Below, one piece after another: positions 1 to 6,606 of a DNA stretch of 64,000 nucleotides (position 1 is the stretch's first letter; each line of letters begins with the position of its first letter). Where the stretch lies: NCBI RefSeq assembly GCF_900110465.1, contig NZ_FODV01000009.1:1-64000 (forward strand), given 5' to 3'. The position numbers were made by a program, and so were the translations under genes. Source of the DNA: Halogranum amylolyticum. GTDB lineage: Archaea > Halobacteriota > Halobacteria > Halobacteriales > Haloferacaceae. The notes under the pieces were generated by a model. The model was not told the DNA's origin. It did not search any database and was given only the letters and a program-made list of their open reading frames with translations.

Positions 1-306
1 ATCATTCGTGTCGGACACCGCTAACGCGGTGCCCTTGCCCTCTTCGATTCTAGAGCAACAGCTGAACTGTATCAACAATCTCCTACAGAAGAGCGTTTCC
101 AGTAGTTATTTCCACGTGTTATCGGTTCTATCGCGTGATTCTCCGGGGGGATACGTTCTTTCGTACTAAAATCTCGTACCGGTGGAGAACAGACCGTTCT
201 GTAACGGTCCGTGTTCTCGGTCTGTTCTCGACGATGATTCAGATTCAGATGTGACTGAGAAGTAGGCTACTTTGAGAAACAGTCTGCGTGAAAAATCAGT
301 ACCGCT
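1..306. other. Non-coding element DNA with nested inverted repeats
   Basis: I see no convincing gene here. The notable content is a perfect 12-bp inverted repeat (185-196 and 218-229). It overlaps a second inverted repeat with 6-bp arms (193-198 and 203-208), so only one of the two hairpins can form at a time. The left flank is unremarkable mixed-composition sequence. Confidence 0.5.
185..229. repeat. Nested inverted repeat
   Basis: The arms GAGAACAGACCG (185-196) and CGGTCTGTTCTC (218-229) are exact reverse complements around a 21-nt loop. ACCGTT (193-198) and AACGGT (203-208) form a shorter, mutually exclusive hairpin. This could be an operator, an origin or integrase-arm structure, or an RNA switch; the sequence does not decide. 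Confidence 0.6.
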
Positions 307-648
307 TCAGACTGGGCAGTCGCCAAGGAGGTCGCACTGGAATTCGTCGTCGTGCTTGTCGCAGTCGTAGCCTTCGCGCAGCTCGGAGGCTGTCACAAAC
401 CCATCCGTGGATTGTTCTCGCGTGACAGTAGTTCGGTCAATGTGATTCTTTTCGCACTGTCGGCATTGTCCAATGCCTGCCATTTTGTCTCCGCACACGG
501 GGCAGAGCTGAAGCTCACACGCGGAACAGAGTCCGTCGACGGGATCGTTAGGATGCGTGTCTGCGATGTTTTCGCAGTTCGGACCTGTGCAGACGGGTTT
601 GATTTCAAGTTCGTGCTTGTTCTCGTTTTCGTGGTTGTTTGCGTTCAT
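307..648 (-). CDS. Multi-cysteine zinc-binding protein, 113 aa
   Basis: I do not recognise the family. Cysteines come in spaced pairs: C20/C25, C41/C44, C49/C52, C62/C65 and a C-terminal C96/C105/C111 group, suggesting two or three small zinc sites. Many small halovirus regulators look like this, so a DNA- or protein-binding role is likely but inferred. Residues 81-90 (TDGFVTASEL) closely match the last residues of the nuclease encoded at 11983-12633. The start ATG at 648 lies 27 nt from a TATA-like TTATAA (673-678), consistent with a leaderless transcript. Confidence 0.75.
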   Translation of the reverse strand: MNANNHENENKHELEIKPVCTGPNCENIADTHPNDPVDGLCSACELQLCPVCGDKMAGIGQCRQCEKNHIDRTTVTREQSTDGFVTASELREGYDCDKHDDEFQCDLLGDCPV

Positions 649-672
649 CGCAACTGGTGGTCAGGGACTTTG

Positions 673-678
673 TTATAA
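673..678 (-). promoter_or_regulatory. TATA element of the zinc-finger gene
   Basis: Read leftward, TTTATAAC is centred 27 nt upstream of the ATG at 648, the usual spacing for a haloarchaeal leaderless promoter. Confidence 0.55.
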
Positions 679-918
679 AGCCCATCCCCATGTCTCAGTC
701 CCCAAGTCGAGATTTGATTTGTATCAGAGAACGCCCAAGCCTAACCCGGGTTTAGTGGCATCTGAATCACACCCCCACGTTGCTATTGTATAGCCACACC
801 CCATCTCTCCTGACGCTATTATTGTCGTTCCAGAGAATTAAAGGGATATATAATGCATATTTTTATCACTTTAGGGTTGCCGCTACCCCAAGCTTATAAA
901 AATCAGATGGGAAACTGC

Positions 919-948
919 ATGGACGCGCCCCATAACAACCGCAAAACC
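919..948. repeat. Intergenic repeat, copy 1
   Basis: Matches the core TGGACGCGCC followed by an A/C-rich tail containing CAACCGCAAAA. Related copies lie at 3430-3460, 3864-3892 and, more diverged, 11926-11956. This copy is the least like the two central ones over its middle. Confidence 0.6.
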
Positions 949-1005
949 TGGATATGACCAGTGAAAGTTGCGCTAACGCCGGTATTCGAATTATCATGAA
1001 TAGAT

Positions 1006-1461
1006 GTGTCAGCCATTACGATTAACTGGTATTGTGGTGCCAACTATTCCATGCTGACTCTGGAGAAAGACGGAGGCGGAACTTGGTACGCATCTATGGA
1101 TTTTGCCGGGGATGTAGCCAAAATTCTATTCATCCCATGCCCCGAGGCTGCTAAAGTGACAATTCCTGCCGTTCTCTCTGCTGTGTCCGAGAATTGGATG
1201 TGTCGGTCATCAGCACCGCGCAAAGACGATATCGTATCATGGACAGCGCGTAGCGCACTTGACGCGCTGCAAACTTCTACCGATGTTTCCAATGACTACC
1301 TCGAACATTTTGAACGCGGATGCCAAGAAATCGTCTCGGATGTTGAGCAGGACCAACTGGATTATCACGACCTCGCCGAAGTCCAATCAGTCTCGTTAGA
1401 CTATCTGTCGACACTTTTCGCGGAGGCTGAAGCTCAGTCTATATCTGATCAGAGTGAGTAA
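1006..1461 (+). CDS. Hypothetical protein, 151 aa
   Basis: Unrecognised. The product is soluble, with an aromatic, glycine-rich N-terminal third (NWYCGANYS, GGGTWYASMDF) and a strongly acidic C-terminal half, which fits a haloarchaeal cytosolic protein and argues that this frame is real. The start is GTG; the first internal ATG would remove 14 residues. It is the only sizeable rightward gene on the left side of the element and converges on the integrase with 35 nt between stops. A TATA at 894-901 could drive it with a long leader. A role next to the integrase is only a guess. Confidence 0.6.
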   Translation: MSAITINWYCGANYSMLTLEKDGGGTWYASMDFAGDVAKILFIPCPEAAKVTIPAVLSAVSENWMCRSSAPRKDDIVSWTARSALDALQTSTDVSNDYLEHFERGCQEIVSDVEQDQLDYHDLAEVQSVSLDYLSTLFAEAEAQSISDQSE

Positions 1462-1496
1462 CCGAGAGGCGACAGAGATTTTGGTGGAACTGTACG

Positions 1497-2123
1497 TTAG
1501 ACTCTGTCGAAGTGCGCGTACACTCGCTCAGTCGTCTGAATTGTCGCGTGTCGGAGACGGCGCGTCACCGCGTAGATGTCTTTCTCTTCTACACTAATCA
1601 TCCGGTAAGCGACACTGTGACGTAGGGTATGCGGACTTACGTCACTCGCGTCTCCGCGTCCACGTTCTACACTGAATGGTTCAATGTCAGCGGCCACTGC
1701 CGCGTCTTCGACGACGTTTCTCACTGATTGTTCGGTCATTCGATCCGATTGACGGGATGGCAGTAGCGCGTCAGGGTCTTTCCAACGCGAGTTGAGATAT
1801 GATGTGAGAACGCGCACCGTTTCGGGCTTCAATCCAATTCGCGTATAGGTCGGTGAATTCTCGTTGGGATAGTCCTTCTGGATGTTCGCTGGGAGTCCGA
1901 GTGTTCCTTCATCGAGGTCGAACATCGCGACGTCGAGTTGAACGAGCTCGCCGACACGCAGACCGGAGTCATAGAGGAGTGCGAGAATCGCGTCGTTTCT
2001 CGCGGAGAGGTAGGATGCGGATTCGCGCACCGTTGCGTTTCTCATTTTCTCGATCTGGTTCGGTTTGAGCCATACCTTCGCTTTCGTTTCTCGCTGAGTT
2101 TTGGAATTTGTTGAAGTGCTCAT
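1497..2123 (-). CDS. int: Minimal tyrosine integrase
   Basis: Site-specific recombinase, expected to integrate and excise the element. All catalytic landmarks are visible, numbered from the ATG at 2123: R56 in SGLRVGEL, H165 and R168 in PHTLRH, R191/H192 in LRHATIQT, and the nucleophile Y202 in ERVYAHF. At 208 aa it is a catalytic domain with almost no N-terminal core-binding domain, like the short integrases of SNJ2-type pleolipoproviruses (recalled, not searched). A longer frame begins at 2165, but the ATG at 2123 has a perfect 19-bp palindrome (2132-2150) just upstream, suggesting autoregulation. The likely target is the repeat at 15667-15683. Confidence 0.9.
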   Translation of the reverse strand: MSTSTNSKTQRETKAKVWLKPNQIEKMRNATVRESASYLSARNDAILALLYDSGLRVGELVQLDVAMFDLDEGTLGLPANIQKDYPNENSPTYTRIGLKPETVRVLTSYLNSRWKDPDALLPSRQSDRMTEQSVRNVVEDAAVAADIEPFSVERGRGDASDVSPHTLRHSVAYRMISVEEKDIYAVTRRLRHATIQTTERVYAHFDRV

Positions 2124-2131
2124 GATTGGAT

Positions 2132-2150
2132 AGACTGAGTATCTCAGTCT
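2132..2150. promoter_or_regulatory. Palindromic operator candidate before int
   Basis: AGACTGAG-TAT-CTCAGTCT is a perfect 19-bp palindrome ending 9 bases upstream of the integrase ATG, where transcription should begin. This suits a repressor, or the integrase or its directionality factor. Confidence 0.55.
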
Positions 2151-2185
2151 ACCGAATTTTGACAATAGAGATTGAAAAGGCTTGG

Positions 2186-2221
2186 CGAGTTTTGGAATCT
2201 ATTAACAGAATCCAAAACTCG
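2186..2221. repeat. Inverted repeat between SIR2 gene and int
   Basis: The arms CGAGTTTTGGA (2186-2196) and TCCAAAACTCG (2211-2221) are exact complements. A third copy of GAGTTTTGGAAT lies inside the 5' end of int near 2097-2108. It lies 40 nt past the stop of the SIR2-like gene, so it could be that gene's terminator hairpin. The extra copy suggests recombinase or regulator arm sites instead. Confidence 0.55.
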
Positions 2222-2260
2222 TCTGAAGCTCTGACATGCAGCTTTTTTCTCTTTCTAAAC

Positions 2261-3319
2261 TCAGTGGAGTTCGTTTTTAACGTAATCTGAGAAGTAACGA
2301 TACTCTGTGAACTGAGGGTTCCCAATAAGATCAGTTAGTCTCTCTTTCACATCTAATGTACTCTCACCCACAGCTAAGGTGACATCAATATTACTTGACA
2401 CGCCATCTTCGATTATCGAACACAACTTATCATCTTGGCTCCTCACTGACGATCCAATAACTACCAGCTCTGAGGCGTGTTCTAGCATAGAGCTAGCAAA
2501 GTTCCAGGCATTTTTATAGTCACTATTCTTATTATATATCTTATATGAGGATATGGGGGGTACGAGAGCGGGTTCATACAGCTCATCCCGTGCTTTCGCT
2601 AACTCTCTGTAAGGAATCTCTTGTAACTCAGACGGAGGCTTGACCCTGAGACTTTGTCGTTCCCCATCAGAAAAGTTGTTTGTGACAATCGTCCCATGTA
2701 CAGACCGTATTACATCTATGAAGTCTCCACTTTTGCCAAACGCAATATTCTTCGTGAGATAATTAAACCAATTAATGGAACCATGAACTTTCGCAATAGG
2801 AACGTTACGGCCATCATTAGTCATCCGTTTGAATCCGTAATTACATCCCAACCCTTCTGCTAACATCGAATTTTCTAGTAAGTTATCATAATTAAGCGAA
2901 ATTATTGAATAGCGATTGCGTTTGAATTCTTTCGCTAATTCTTGATAGAAGTCGCGTTCTAATTCTGGATAATGGAATGAACTACAAGTTCGCAAGAGTT
3001 CGTAGATAAAATAGTACGATTGGCTTAGTGCCGCTTGTGCTTTCTTATCTCTTTTTGACTCATGTCTCTCTGCTAAATCTCCTAAGAAGTTTTCTATTTC
3101 AATTTCTAACGCTGATTCCGATAAAGACTCAATTGGTTGGTTAGTTCCGATATGTTTCTGAATTGCGTTGCAGAGATCTGGAAAGTCGTCAGATGGAAGT
3201 ATCTGATATTTTCTCCCTTTTGTAAAGAACTCATAAGAACTAGGCGGACTCAAGTTGTCAGGTTTGCTTGGGTTGTTTCCAAGTGACGCACCTGCCCCCA
3301 GTAAATAGCACTTAGTCAC
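2261..3319 (-). CDS. SIR2-like NAD-hydrolase-type protein, 352 aa
   Basis: SIR2-fold protein of the kind seen in anti-phage defence. Visible landmarks: the Rossmann start YLLGAGAS (residues 5-12), SLNYDNLLE (141-149) with the expected catalytic Asn143, KVHGSINW (177-184) with the expected His179, and VIGSSVRSQD (287-296), the late NAD-binding segment. There is no recognisable second domain and no zinc-binding sirtuin insert, so NAD+ cleavage is more likely than protein deacetylation (family knowledge). The start is GTG, with a TATA-like TTTTAAT about 28 nt upstream near 3347. The gene is much more AT-rich than its neighbours, a sign of separate acquisition. It may act in superinfection exclusion; this is inference. 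Confidence 0.82.
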   Translation of the reverse strand: MTKCYLLGAGASLGNNPSKPDNLSPPSSYEFFTKGRKYQILPSDDFPDLCNAIQKHIGTNQPIESLSESALEIEIENFLGDLAERHESKRDKKAQAALSQSYYFIYELLRTCSSFHYPELERDFYQELAKEFKRNRYSIISLNYDNLLENSMLAEGLGCNYGFKRMTNDGRNVPIAKVHGSINWFNYLTKNIAFGKSGDFIDVIRSVHGTIVTNNFSDGERQSLRVKPPSELQEIPYRELAKARDELYEPALVPPISSYKIYNKNSDYKNAWNFASSMLEHASELVVIGSSVRSQDDKLCSIIEDGVSSNIDVTLAVGESTLDVKERLTDLIGNPQFTEYRYFSDYVKNELH

Positions 3320-3429
3320 ACATCCATGCTCTGGTTCTATAACATTAAAAACGCGTGAATGTCTTGGATATAGTACGTTCTATTAACGTGTTAGGAACAG
3401 GTGTGTTTTTCCCTATTCTGAATCAGGGG

Positions 3430-3460
3430 ATGGACGCGCCTCGAACAACCGCAAAATCAG
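3430..3460. repeat. Intergenic repeat, copy 2
   Basis: ATGGACGCGCCTCGAACAAC is followed by CGCAAAATCAG. It includes the stop codon of the leftward gene 3457-3786 and extends into the gap before the SIR2-like gene's promoter, so it occupies a 3'-end/terminator position. Confidence 0.65.
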
Positions 3461-3786
3461 AATTGTGACTGAACGCGGCCAAACACAGATTTAGCACCAA
3501 GCCGTGCAAAACCGATAAATCCCAATACCAAACACACAACGCCCAACCAAAACACAGCTCCCATCAACGGATGTCCTGCCGACGGGATGACATAGTCCAC
3601 GATCAGTGGGATGCTAATCGATATCAGTCCAAGACCCACGCATCCGATAGCTTGCTCTTTCGGAGTTTTTGCCCGTGATTTATTAATCCGGGTCCGGTCA
3701 TCATCGTCGTTAATTCTATCTTTGATATAGTTCAATTCTCTGTTCGTTAGTTGGTCCTGCAATTCATCTGTCATTTTTTGCGTCAT
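3457..3786 (-). CDS. Small two-helix membrane protein, 109 aa
   Basis: Unrecognised. The start at 3786 (MTQKMTDEL) is chosen because a TATA (TTATAA, 3810-3815) sits 26 nt upstream; the open frame continues further but would run through that promoter. The N-terminal half is charged and probably helical (ELQDQL, ELNYIKDRINDDDD). It is followed by two hydrophobic helices near residues 57-74 and 80-98. The cytosolic charged domain plus a membrane hairpin could make it a holin-like, exclusion or partner protein. It lies between the tiny-ORF operon and the SIR2-like gene, each with its own promoter. Confidence 0.7.
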   Translation of the reverse strand: MTQKMTDELQDQLTNRELNYIKDRINDDDDRTRINKSRAKTPKEQAIGCVGLGLISISIPLIVDYVIPSAGHPLMGAVFWLGVVCLVLGFIGFARLGAKSVFGRVQSQF

Positions 3787-3809
3787 AATCAACGGTCTGC
3801 TCGCGATAC

Positions 3810-3815
3810 TTATAA
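3810..3815 (-). promoter_or_regulatory. TATA element of gene 3457-3786
   Basis: Read leftward, GTTATAAGTA is centred 26 nt upstream of the ATG at 3786. It selects this start over longer in-frame alternatives. Confidence 0.65.
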
Positions 3816-3863
3816 CATCTGTCCGCATGTCGATTCCCGATTCAGAATCTGATATTGACCAGG

Positions 3864-3892
3864 GTGGACGCGCCTCGAACACGCAAAATCAG
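3864..3892. repeat. Intergenic repeat, copy 3
   Basis: TGGACGCGCCTCGAACA continues into CGCAAAATCAG, three bases shorter in the middle than copy 2. As in copy 2 it contains the stop codon of the upstream leftward gene (3889-4038). Both copies are preceded by a similar ATTC(T/A)GAATC block. Confidence 0.65.
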
Positions 3893-4038
3893 TGATGAAA
3901 AATGACTGCTGACGTGTCACGCAACTGCACGCAGTGGTCGCCAGACAGTGATGCTTCATTTTTCGCGTCGCGTCCATGACCTTGTAGTTCAGTTGTTGAT
4001 TCCGCCGGATTATCGCATACCGGACACGTCACACCCAT
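3889..4038 (-). CDS. Small CPxC protein, 49 aa
   Basis: Last gene of the tiny-ORF operon. The ATG at 4038 overlaps the stop of the 30-codon gene upstream by 10 nt, which supports translational coupling and this start over the longer frame. The product has CPVC near the N-terminus and H/H/C residues further on (HGRD, GDHC), possibly one zinc site. Function unknown. Confidence 0.6.
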   Translation of the reverse strand: MGVTCPVCDNPAESTTELQGHGRDAKNEASLSGDHCVQLRDTSAVIFHH

Positions 4039-4121
4039 ACGACACCCAATCCCACAATCACCATCAGTGTTAGGACCCCCATTCCGAACCCAAACCCCCA
4101 CAGTTTTTCCTCCCAGGTCAT
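4029..4121 (-). CDS. Single-helix membrane peptide, 30 aa
   Basis: A 30-codon frame starting MTWEEKLWGF and continuing as one glycine-rich hydrophobic helix (GMGVLTLMVIVGLGVVW). It follows the 38-codon gene after 3 nt and overlaps the next gene by 10 nt. Small one-helix proteins are common in halovirus genomes. Overlap and operon position are the evidence; function unknown. Confidence 0.55.
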   Translation of the reverse strand: MTWEEKLWGFGFGMGVLTLMVIVGLGVVWV

Positions 4122-4124
4122 ACT

Positions 4125-4241
4125 TCAGTCACCCATGTCTGACAGTTTTCCACGCCACGACCCGGTGTAATACCGCGCCATAATGCGGTCAGCGACTAAT
4201 GCTCCGAGGATCACACTGATGAATGACACACCGTCTATCAT
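4125..4241 (-). CDS. Small membrane-associated protein, 38 aa
   Basis: Starts MIDGVSFISVILGALVADRI: a short N-terminal hydrophobic helix followed by a basic/polar tail. The start ATG overlaps the stop codon of the coiled-coil gene upstream (ATGA junction at 4238-4241), strong evidence that both frames are translated. Function unknown. Confidence 0.6.
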   Translation of the reverse strand: MIDGVSFISVILGALVADRIMARYYTGSWRGKLSDMGD

Positions 4242-4360
4242 CGTTCACCGTTAATCCGCATCTGTAGTTGTTCGACTTTGCGCCGCAAATCCTGATTCTC
4301 ACGCTGGACTCGTTCAAGTTCGATTTCTAATTCGCGCACTAATTCTCGTGACTGATTCAT
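4238..4360 (-). CDS. Coiled-coil peptide, 40 aa
   Basis: First gene of the tiny-ORF operon. Almost the whole product is heptad-patterned (ELVRELEIELERVQ, NQDLRRKVEQLQM), a short leucine-zipper-like coiled coil without a recognisable DNA-binding region. It may oligomerise or partner another element protein. It lies ~35 nt downstream of a TATA at 4394-4399 that shares a 12-bp downstream motif with the virion-operon promoter. Confidence 0.65.
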   Translation of the reverse strand: MNQSRELVRELEIELERVQRENQDLRRKVEQLQMRINGER

Positions 4361-4380
4361 GTTAGGTCACAGTTGAACGC

Positions 4381-4399
4381 GGACAAGTGTCGCTTATAA
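4381..4399 (-). promoter_or_regulatory. Promoter of tiny-ORF operon
   Basis: Read leftward: GAAGCCTTATAAG followed directly by CGACACTTGTCC. The same 12-bp CGACACTTGTCC follows the TATA of the virion operon (11893-11904), so the two operons are probably co-regulated. Confidence 0.65.
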
Positions 4400-4435
4400 G
4401 GCTTCTACCGCGTCCATGTTCCAGGTGGGTGGCGC

Positions 4436-4450
4436 GGTGTAAGCCTTAAA
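4436..4450 (+). promoter_or_regulatory. Promoter of the 40-aa cysteine-rich gene
   Basis: GTGTAAGCCTTAAA matches the element's promoter consensus (GTAAG-Y-C-T-TTWAA) on the plus strand. The A/T core (4446-4450) lies 25 nt before the ATG at 4473. It is divergent from the tiny-ORF promoter. Confidence 0.6.
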
Positions 4451-4472
4451 CCAAATCACTGTCAACATCCGA

Positions 4473-4595
4473 ATGCCCAACGACGAATTGGGTTACGCGG
4501 CTTCACAGTGTGTGTACGGCGACGATGGCGGTTGCTGCCGATGTCGAGCATGTTTGCGTTGTGTTCATCTCGCTCGCGGTATGGCGTCATTTTGA
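4473..4595 (+). CDS. Cysteine-rich mini-protein, 40 aa
   Basis: Starts MPNDELGYAASQ and contains seven cysteines and a histidine in a short stretch (QC, GGCCRCRACLRCVH), enough for a compact zinc site. The ATG at 4473 is exactly at leaderless distance from a promoter matching the element's own consensus, which is the main reason to accept so short a gene. It is the only rightward gene in this part of the element. The family is unknown; an early regulator is plausible. Confidence 0.6.
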   Translation: MPNDELGYAASQCVYGDDGGCCRCRACLRCVHLARGMASF

Positions 4596-4652
4596 CGCTA
4601 CCCGCACTGTTTTTCAGTACACTAACCGTTCAGAAACATCCAAAAAATCCGG

Positions 4653-4682
4653 CCACCCCCCACCCCCCACCCCACAACCCCC
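4653..4682 (-). other. G-quadruplex-type motif past the virion operon
   Basis: On the minus strand this reads as G-runs of 5, 4, 6 and 6 separated by TTGT, T and T. It lies about 55-80 nt beyond the ATPase stop codon, in the 3' end of the virion-operon transcript and between convergent genes. It may be a terminator or RNA-stability element. The remaining DNA to 4735 is GCGC-rich and shows no gene. Confidence 0.6.
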
Positions 4683-4735
4683 GTGCCAATGGCGCGCGTG
4701 CCAGCTCGCGCGACGCGCACACGCGAACCTTCGCC

Positions 4736-5755
4736 CTACGCTTGGTCGCGATGATACTGACAATACCCAGTATCATGTTCGGTCAGCGACCCGCAGCGAG
4801 TCCCGTCAGACTTGGTTCCGTGACACTTCACACGATCCGCATCGCCGCCGCTGTCGTCGCTGTCGGAATCGTCCTGGTCCGCGTCCATGTCGAAATCGAA
4901 TGTGCCTTTGTCGTCGATAGACTCGTAGTGTAGCCGGGTTTCCGGAATATTCTTCATTTTCAGCAGTGTTCTGTCGATCTGCATATCCCCGTTCTGTTCG
5001 TCTAATCCGACACCGATCGTCGCTTTCTTCTTGCTTTCTTTCCGGCACAGGAGCACCATGCGGCGGATGTCTTTCGGGATGTCCTTACCCGTGTGCGACA
5101 CGACAATTAGGTGGCACTGGTACTTTCGCAGTAGTTTGATTAGTTTTGACAGTGCTTTCCCGGCGCGCATATCCGCGAATTGTAACACCTGCGCCGCCTC
5201 GTCGAGCAAAAACGCCTTAGTTCCCTGAGTCGACTCAAGCCACTCGTTTAGCTCAGACCACGACTGAATGTCTTTAAAGTCGTCTGATGTGTTGTTCGAC
5301 GCGATAGTTAGTCCCGGATAAGCACGCGTCCCCGCACTAAGCACCGAATACGCGAAATCCGTCTTACCGACGCCTGTCGGTCCTTCAGGCGGTAACGGCG
5401 CGTACAGCATCAGATTCAGCATGTCGTCGTTATCCTCCGGCGACCACAAGTCAACGAGGTCGTCAATAGCCTGCCACGACGACATATCCACGCGCTCACG
5501 CGGCGCACCTGTCGCGTGTGCCATAACCGACACATTACCGTTACTAACCGCCGTATTCATCTTTCTGCTGACTGCGTTCCCAACCAGTTCATCCCACCGA
5601 TCAGTTTCCGTCGCATTCGGCACACTGCGCTTGAACGACAGTAAATATTCTAAGTCGTCACGACTAACATACCCTGCTTGCTCTAATCCCTCCAAATTCT
5701 CCGCTTTCAACGCTTCTTGAAGGTCTGCGCTAACCCACCGATTTTGTTCACTCAT
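4736..5755 (-). CDS. P-loop virion-assembly ATPase with C-terminal zinc knuckle
   Basis: Last gene of the virion operon and the best match in position to the conserved pleolipovirus AAA-type ATPase (VP8-like). Walker A is GPTGVGKT (125-132) and Walker B is AFLLDEA (181-187). The middle resembles FtsK/HerA/Zot-type motor proteins. After an acidic linker (DADQDDSDSDDSGGDAD), residues ~312-336 form a CHG...RC...YC..YH zinc knuckle, which I would not expect in the canonical protein. The start overlaps the stop of the upstream gene by 8 nt. The last codons contain a perfect 9-bp hairpin (4751-4776). Confidence 0.8.
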   Translation of the reverse strand: MSEQNRWVSADLQEALKAENLEGLEQAGYVSRDDLEYLLSFKRSVPNATETDRWDELVGNAVSRKMNTAVSNGNVSVMAHATGAPRERVDMSSWQAIDDLVDLWSPEDNDDMLNLMLYAPLPPEGPTGVGKTDFAYSVLSAGTRAYPGLTIASNNTSDDFKDIQSWSELNEWLESTQGTKAFLLDEAAQVLQFADMRAGKALSKLIKLLRKYQCHLIVVSHTGKDIPKDIRRMVLLCRKESKKKATIGVGLDEQNGDMQIDRTLLKMKNIPETRLHYESIDDKGTFDFDMDADQDDSDSDDSGGDADRVKCHGTKSDGTRCGSLTEHDTGYCQYHRDQA

Positions 5756-6605
5756 CTGAATTCACCGCCGTTTCCTGCGTGTTCTCATTGTTCAACGCCT
5801 CCAATATCTCGTCCTCGATCACATCCTCCATCGGCTTATTCTCGTCCAGGTCACGGAATTCAGGGACGCGATTCCCGATAGCATCCTTCACGCTATCGCC
5901 GCCGTCGAACAGCGTCATTTCCATCGACCTGTTCTGAAGCTCGTGATGATGTTGGTCTTCAACGTCCTGCGCGATTTGTTCCTTCAAGATGTACAACTTT
6001 CTACCGACAATCGACCACAAGTTATTCCGACGCCGATTAGCCCGAATATTCTCACGCTCAGACAGAATTTCGCTGTCATCCGCTTCATCGAGCCACGACC
6101 CTGTAGCGACGTATCCTTCTGCGTCGTCAGGGACGTGTTTCGCGATTTCGTCGCTTTCGCTAATATCGTCAACGTGCTCGAACTCGTCGACCAATTTAAC
6201 AGTATATCCGCGCATCTGGAACTCGTAAGGTCCCCCCGAAACCATGGTTACATCCTGCCACATATCCGGAGATGCGTACCACATGTTTACGACAGATTTG
6301 ATGGACGCATCCACCTTCACAACAAACGTCTTTTTCGGGTCCCACATTTGCAGCGTAATCCAAGCGCTCGCGGGGAATAGCAAGAATCCGACGCCTATCA
6401 CGGACCCGATGAATACTTTTTGCGAGTCTGTGATGATGATTTTGTTCCCCATGAATGTCCACACACCCACGCCAATAAGCCCGACAATCAGCAGATTAGT
6501 CAGAGATAGTTCAAGGCTCAAATCAAGATTCTTAACGCTATCAGCCTTGTTCTGCGCTTTCCGTTTCGCGTCACGCTTCAGTCGTTTTTTAGTTGACTTG
6601 TTCAT
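5748..6605 (-). CDS. Virion-operon membrane protein, 285 aa
   Basis: Lysine/arginine-rich N-terminus (MNKSTKKRLKRDAKRK), then two close transmembrane helices around residues 37-52 and 65-88, then a long acidic cytosolic domain. This suits a membrane protein that recruits the ATPase encoded next (8-nt overlap). Probably equivalent to one of the conserved pleolipovirus genes upstream of the ATPase. Specific role unknown. Confidence 0.7.
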   Translation of the reverse strand: MNKSTKKRLKRDAKRKAQNKADSVKNLDLSLELSLTNLLIVGLIGVGVWTFMGNKIIITDSQKVFIGSVIGVGFLLFPASAWITLQMWDPKKTFVVKVDASIKSVVNMWYASPDMWQDVTMVSGGPYEFQMRGYTVKLVDEFEHVDDISESDEIAKHVPDDAEGYVATGSWLDEADDSEILSERENIRANRRRNNLWSIVGRKLYILKEQIAQDVEDQHHHELQNRSMEMTLFDGGDSVKDAIGNRVPEFRDLDENKPMEDVIEDEILEALNNENTQETAVNSDE

Positions 6606-6606
6606 C

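Larger units (their letters stand above)
649..1005. other. Intergenic region with divergent promoters
   Basis: No gene of credible length. It holds the leftward TATA (673-678) and a rightward TATA (TTATAAAA, 894-901) preceded by CCCCAAGC. An ATG lies at 919, at leaderless distance from it, opening a 12-codon reading frame (919-957) that coincides with one copy of the element's intergenic repeat. The rightward promoter may serve the gene at 1006 with an ~85-nt leader. Confidence 0.45.

Noticed and set aside
1044..1292. 82-codon minus-strand frame inside 1006-1461
   Set aside because: The plus-strand frame is longer, acidic and more protein-like.
4751..4776. Perfect 9-bp hairpin ATGATACTG/CAGTATCAT
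   Set aside because: Lies inside the last codons of the ATPase (zinc-knuckle end), so coding constraint may explain it; not listed as a separate terminator.
4508..4933. Two overlapping ~140-codon plus-strand frames
   Set aside because: They run through the G-rich/C-rich tract and the 3' end of the ATPase gene and have no protein character.
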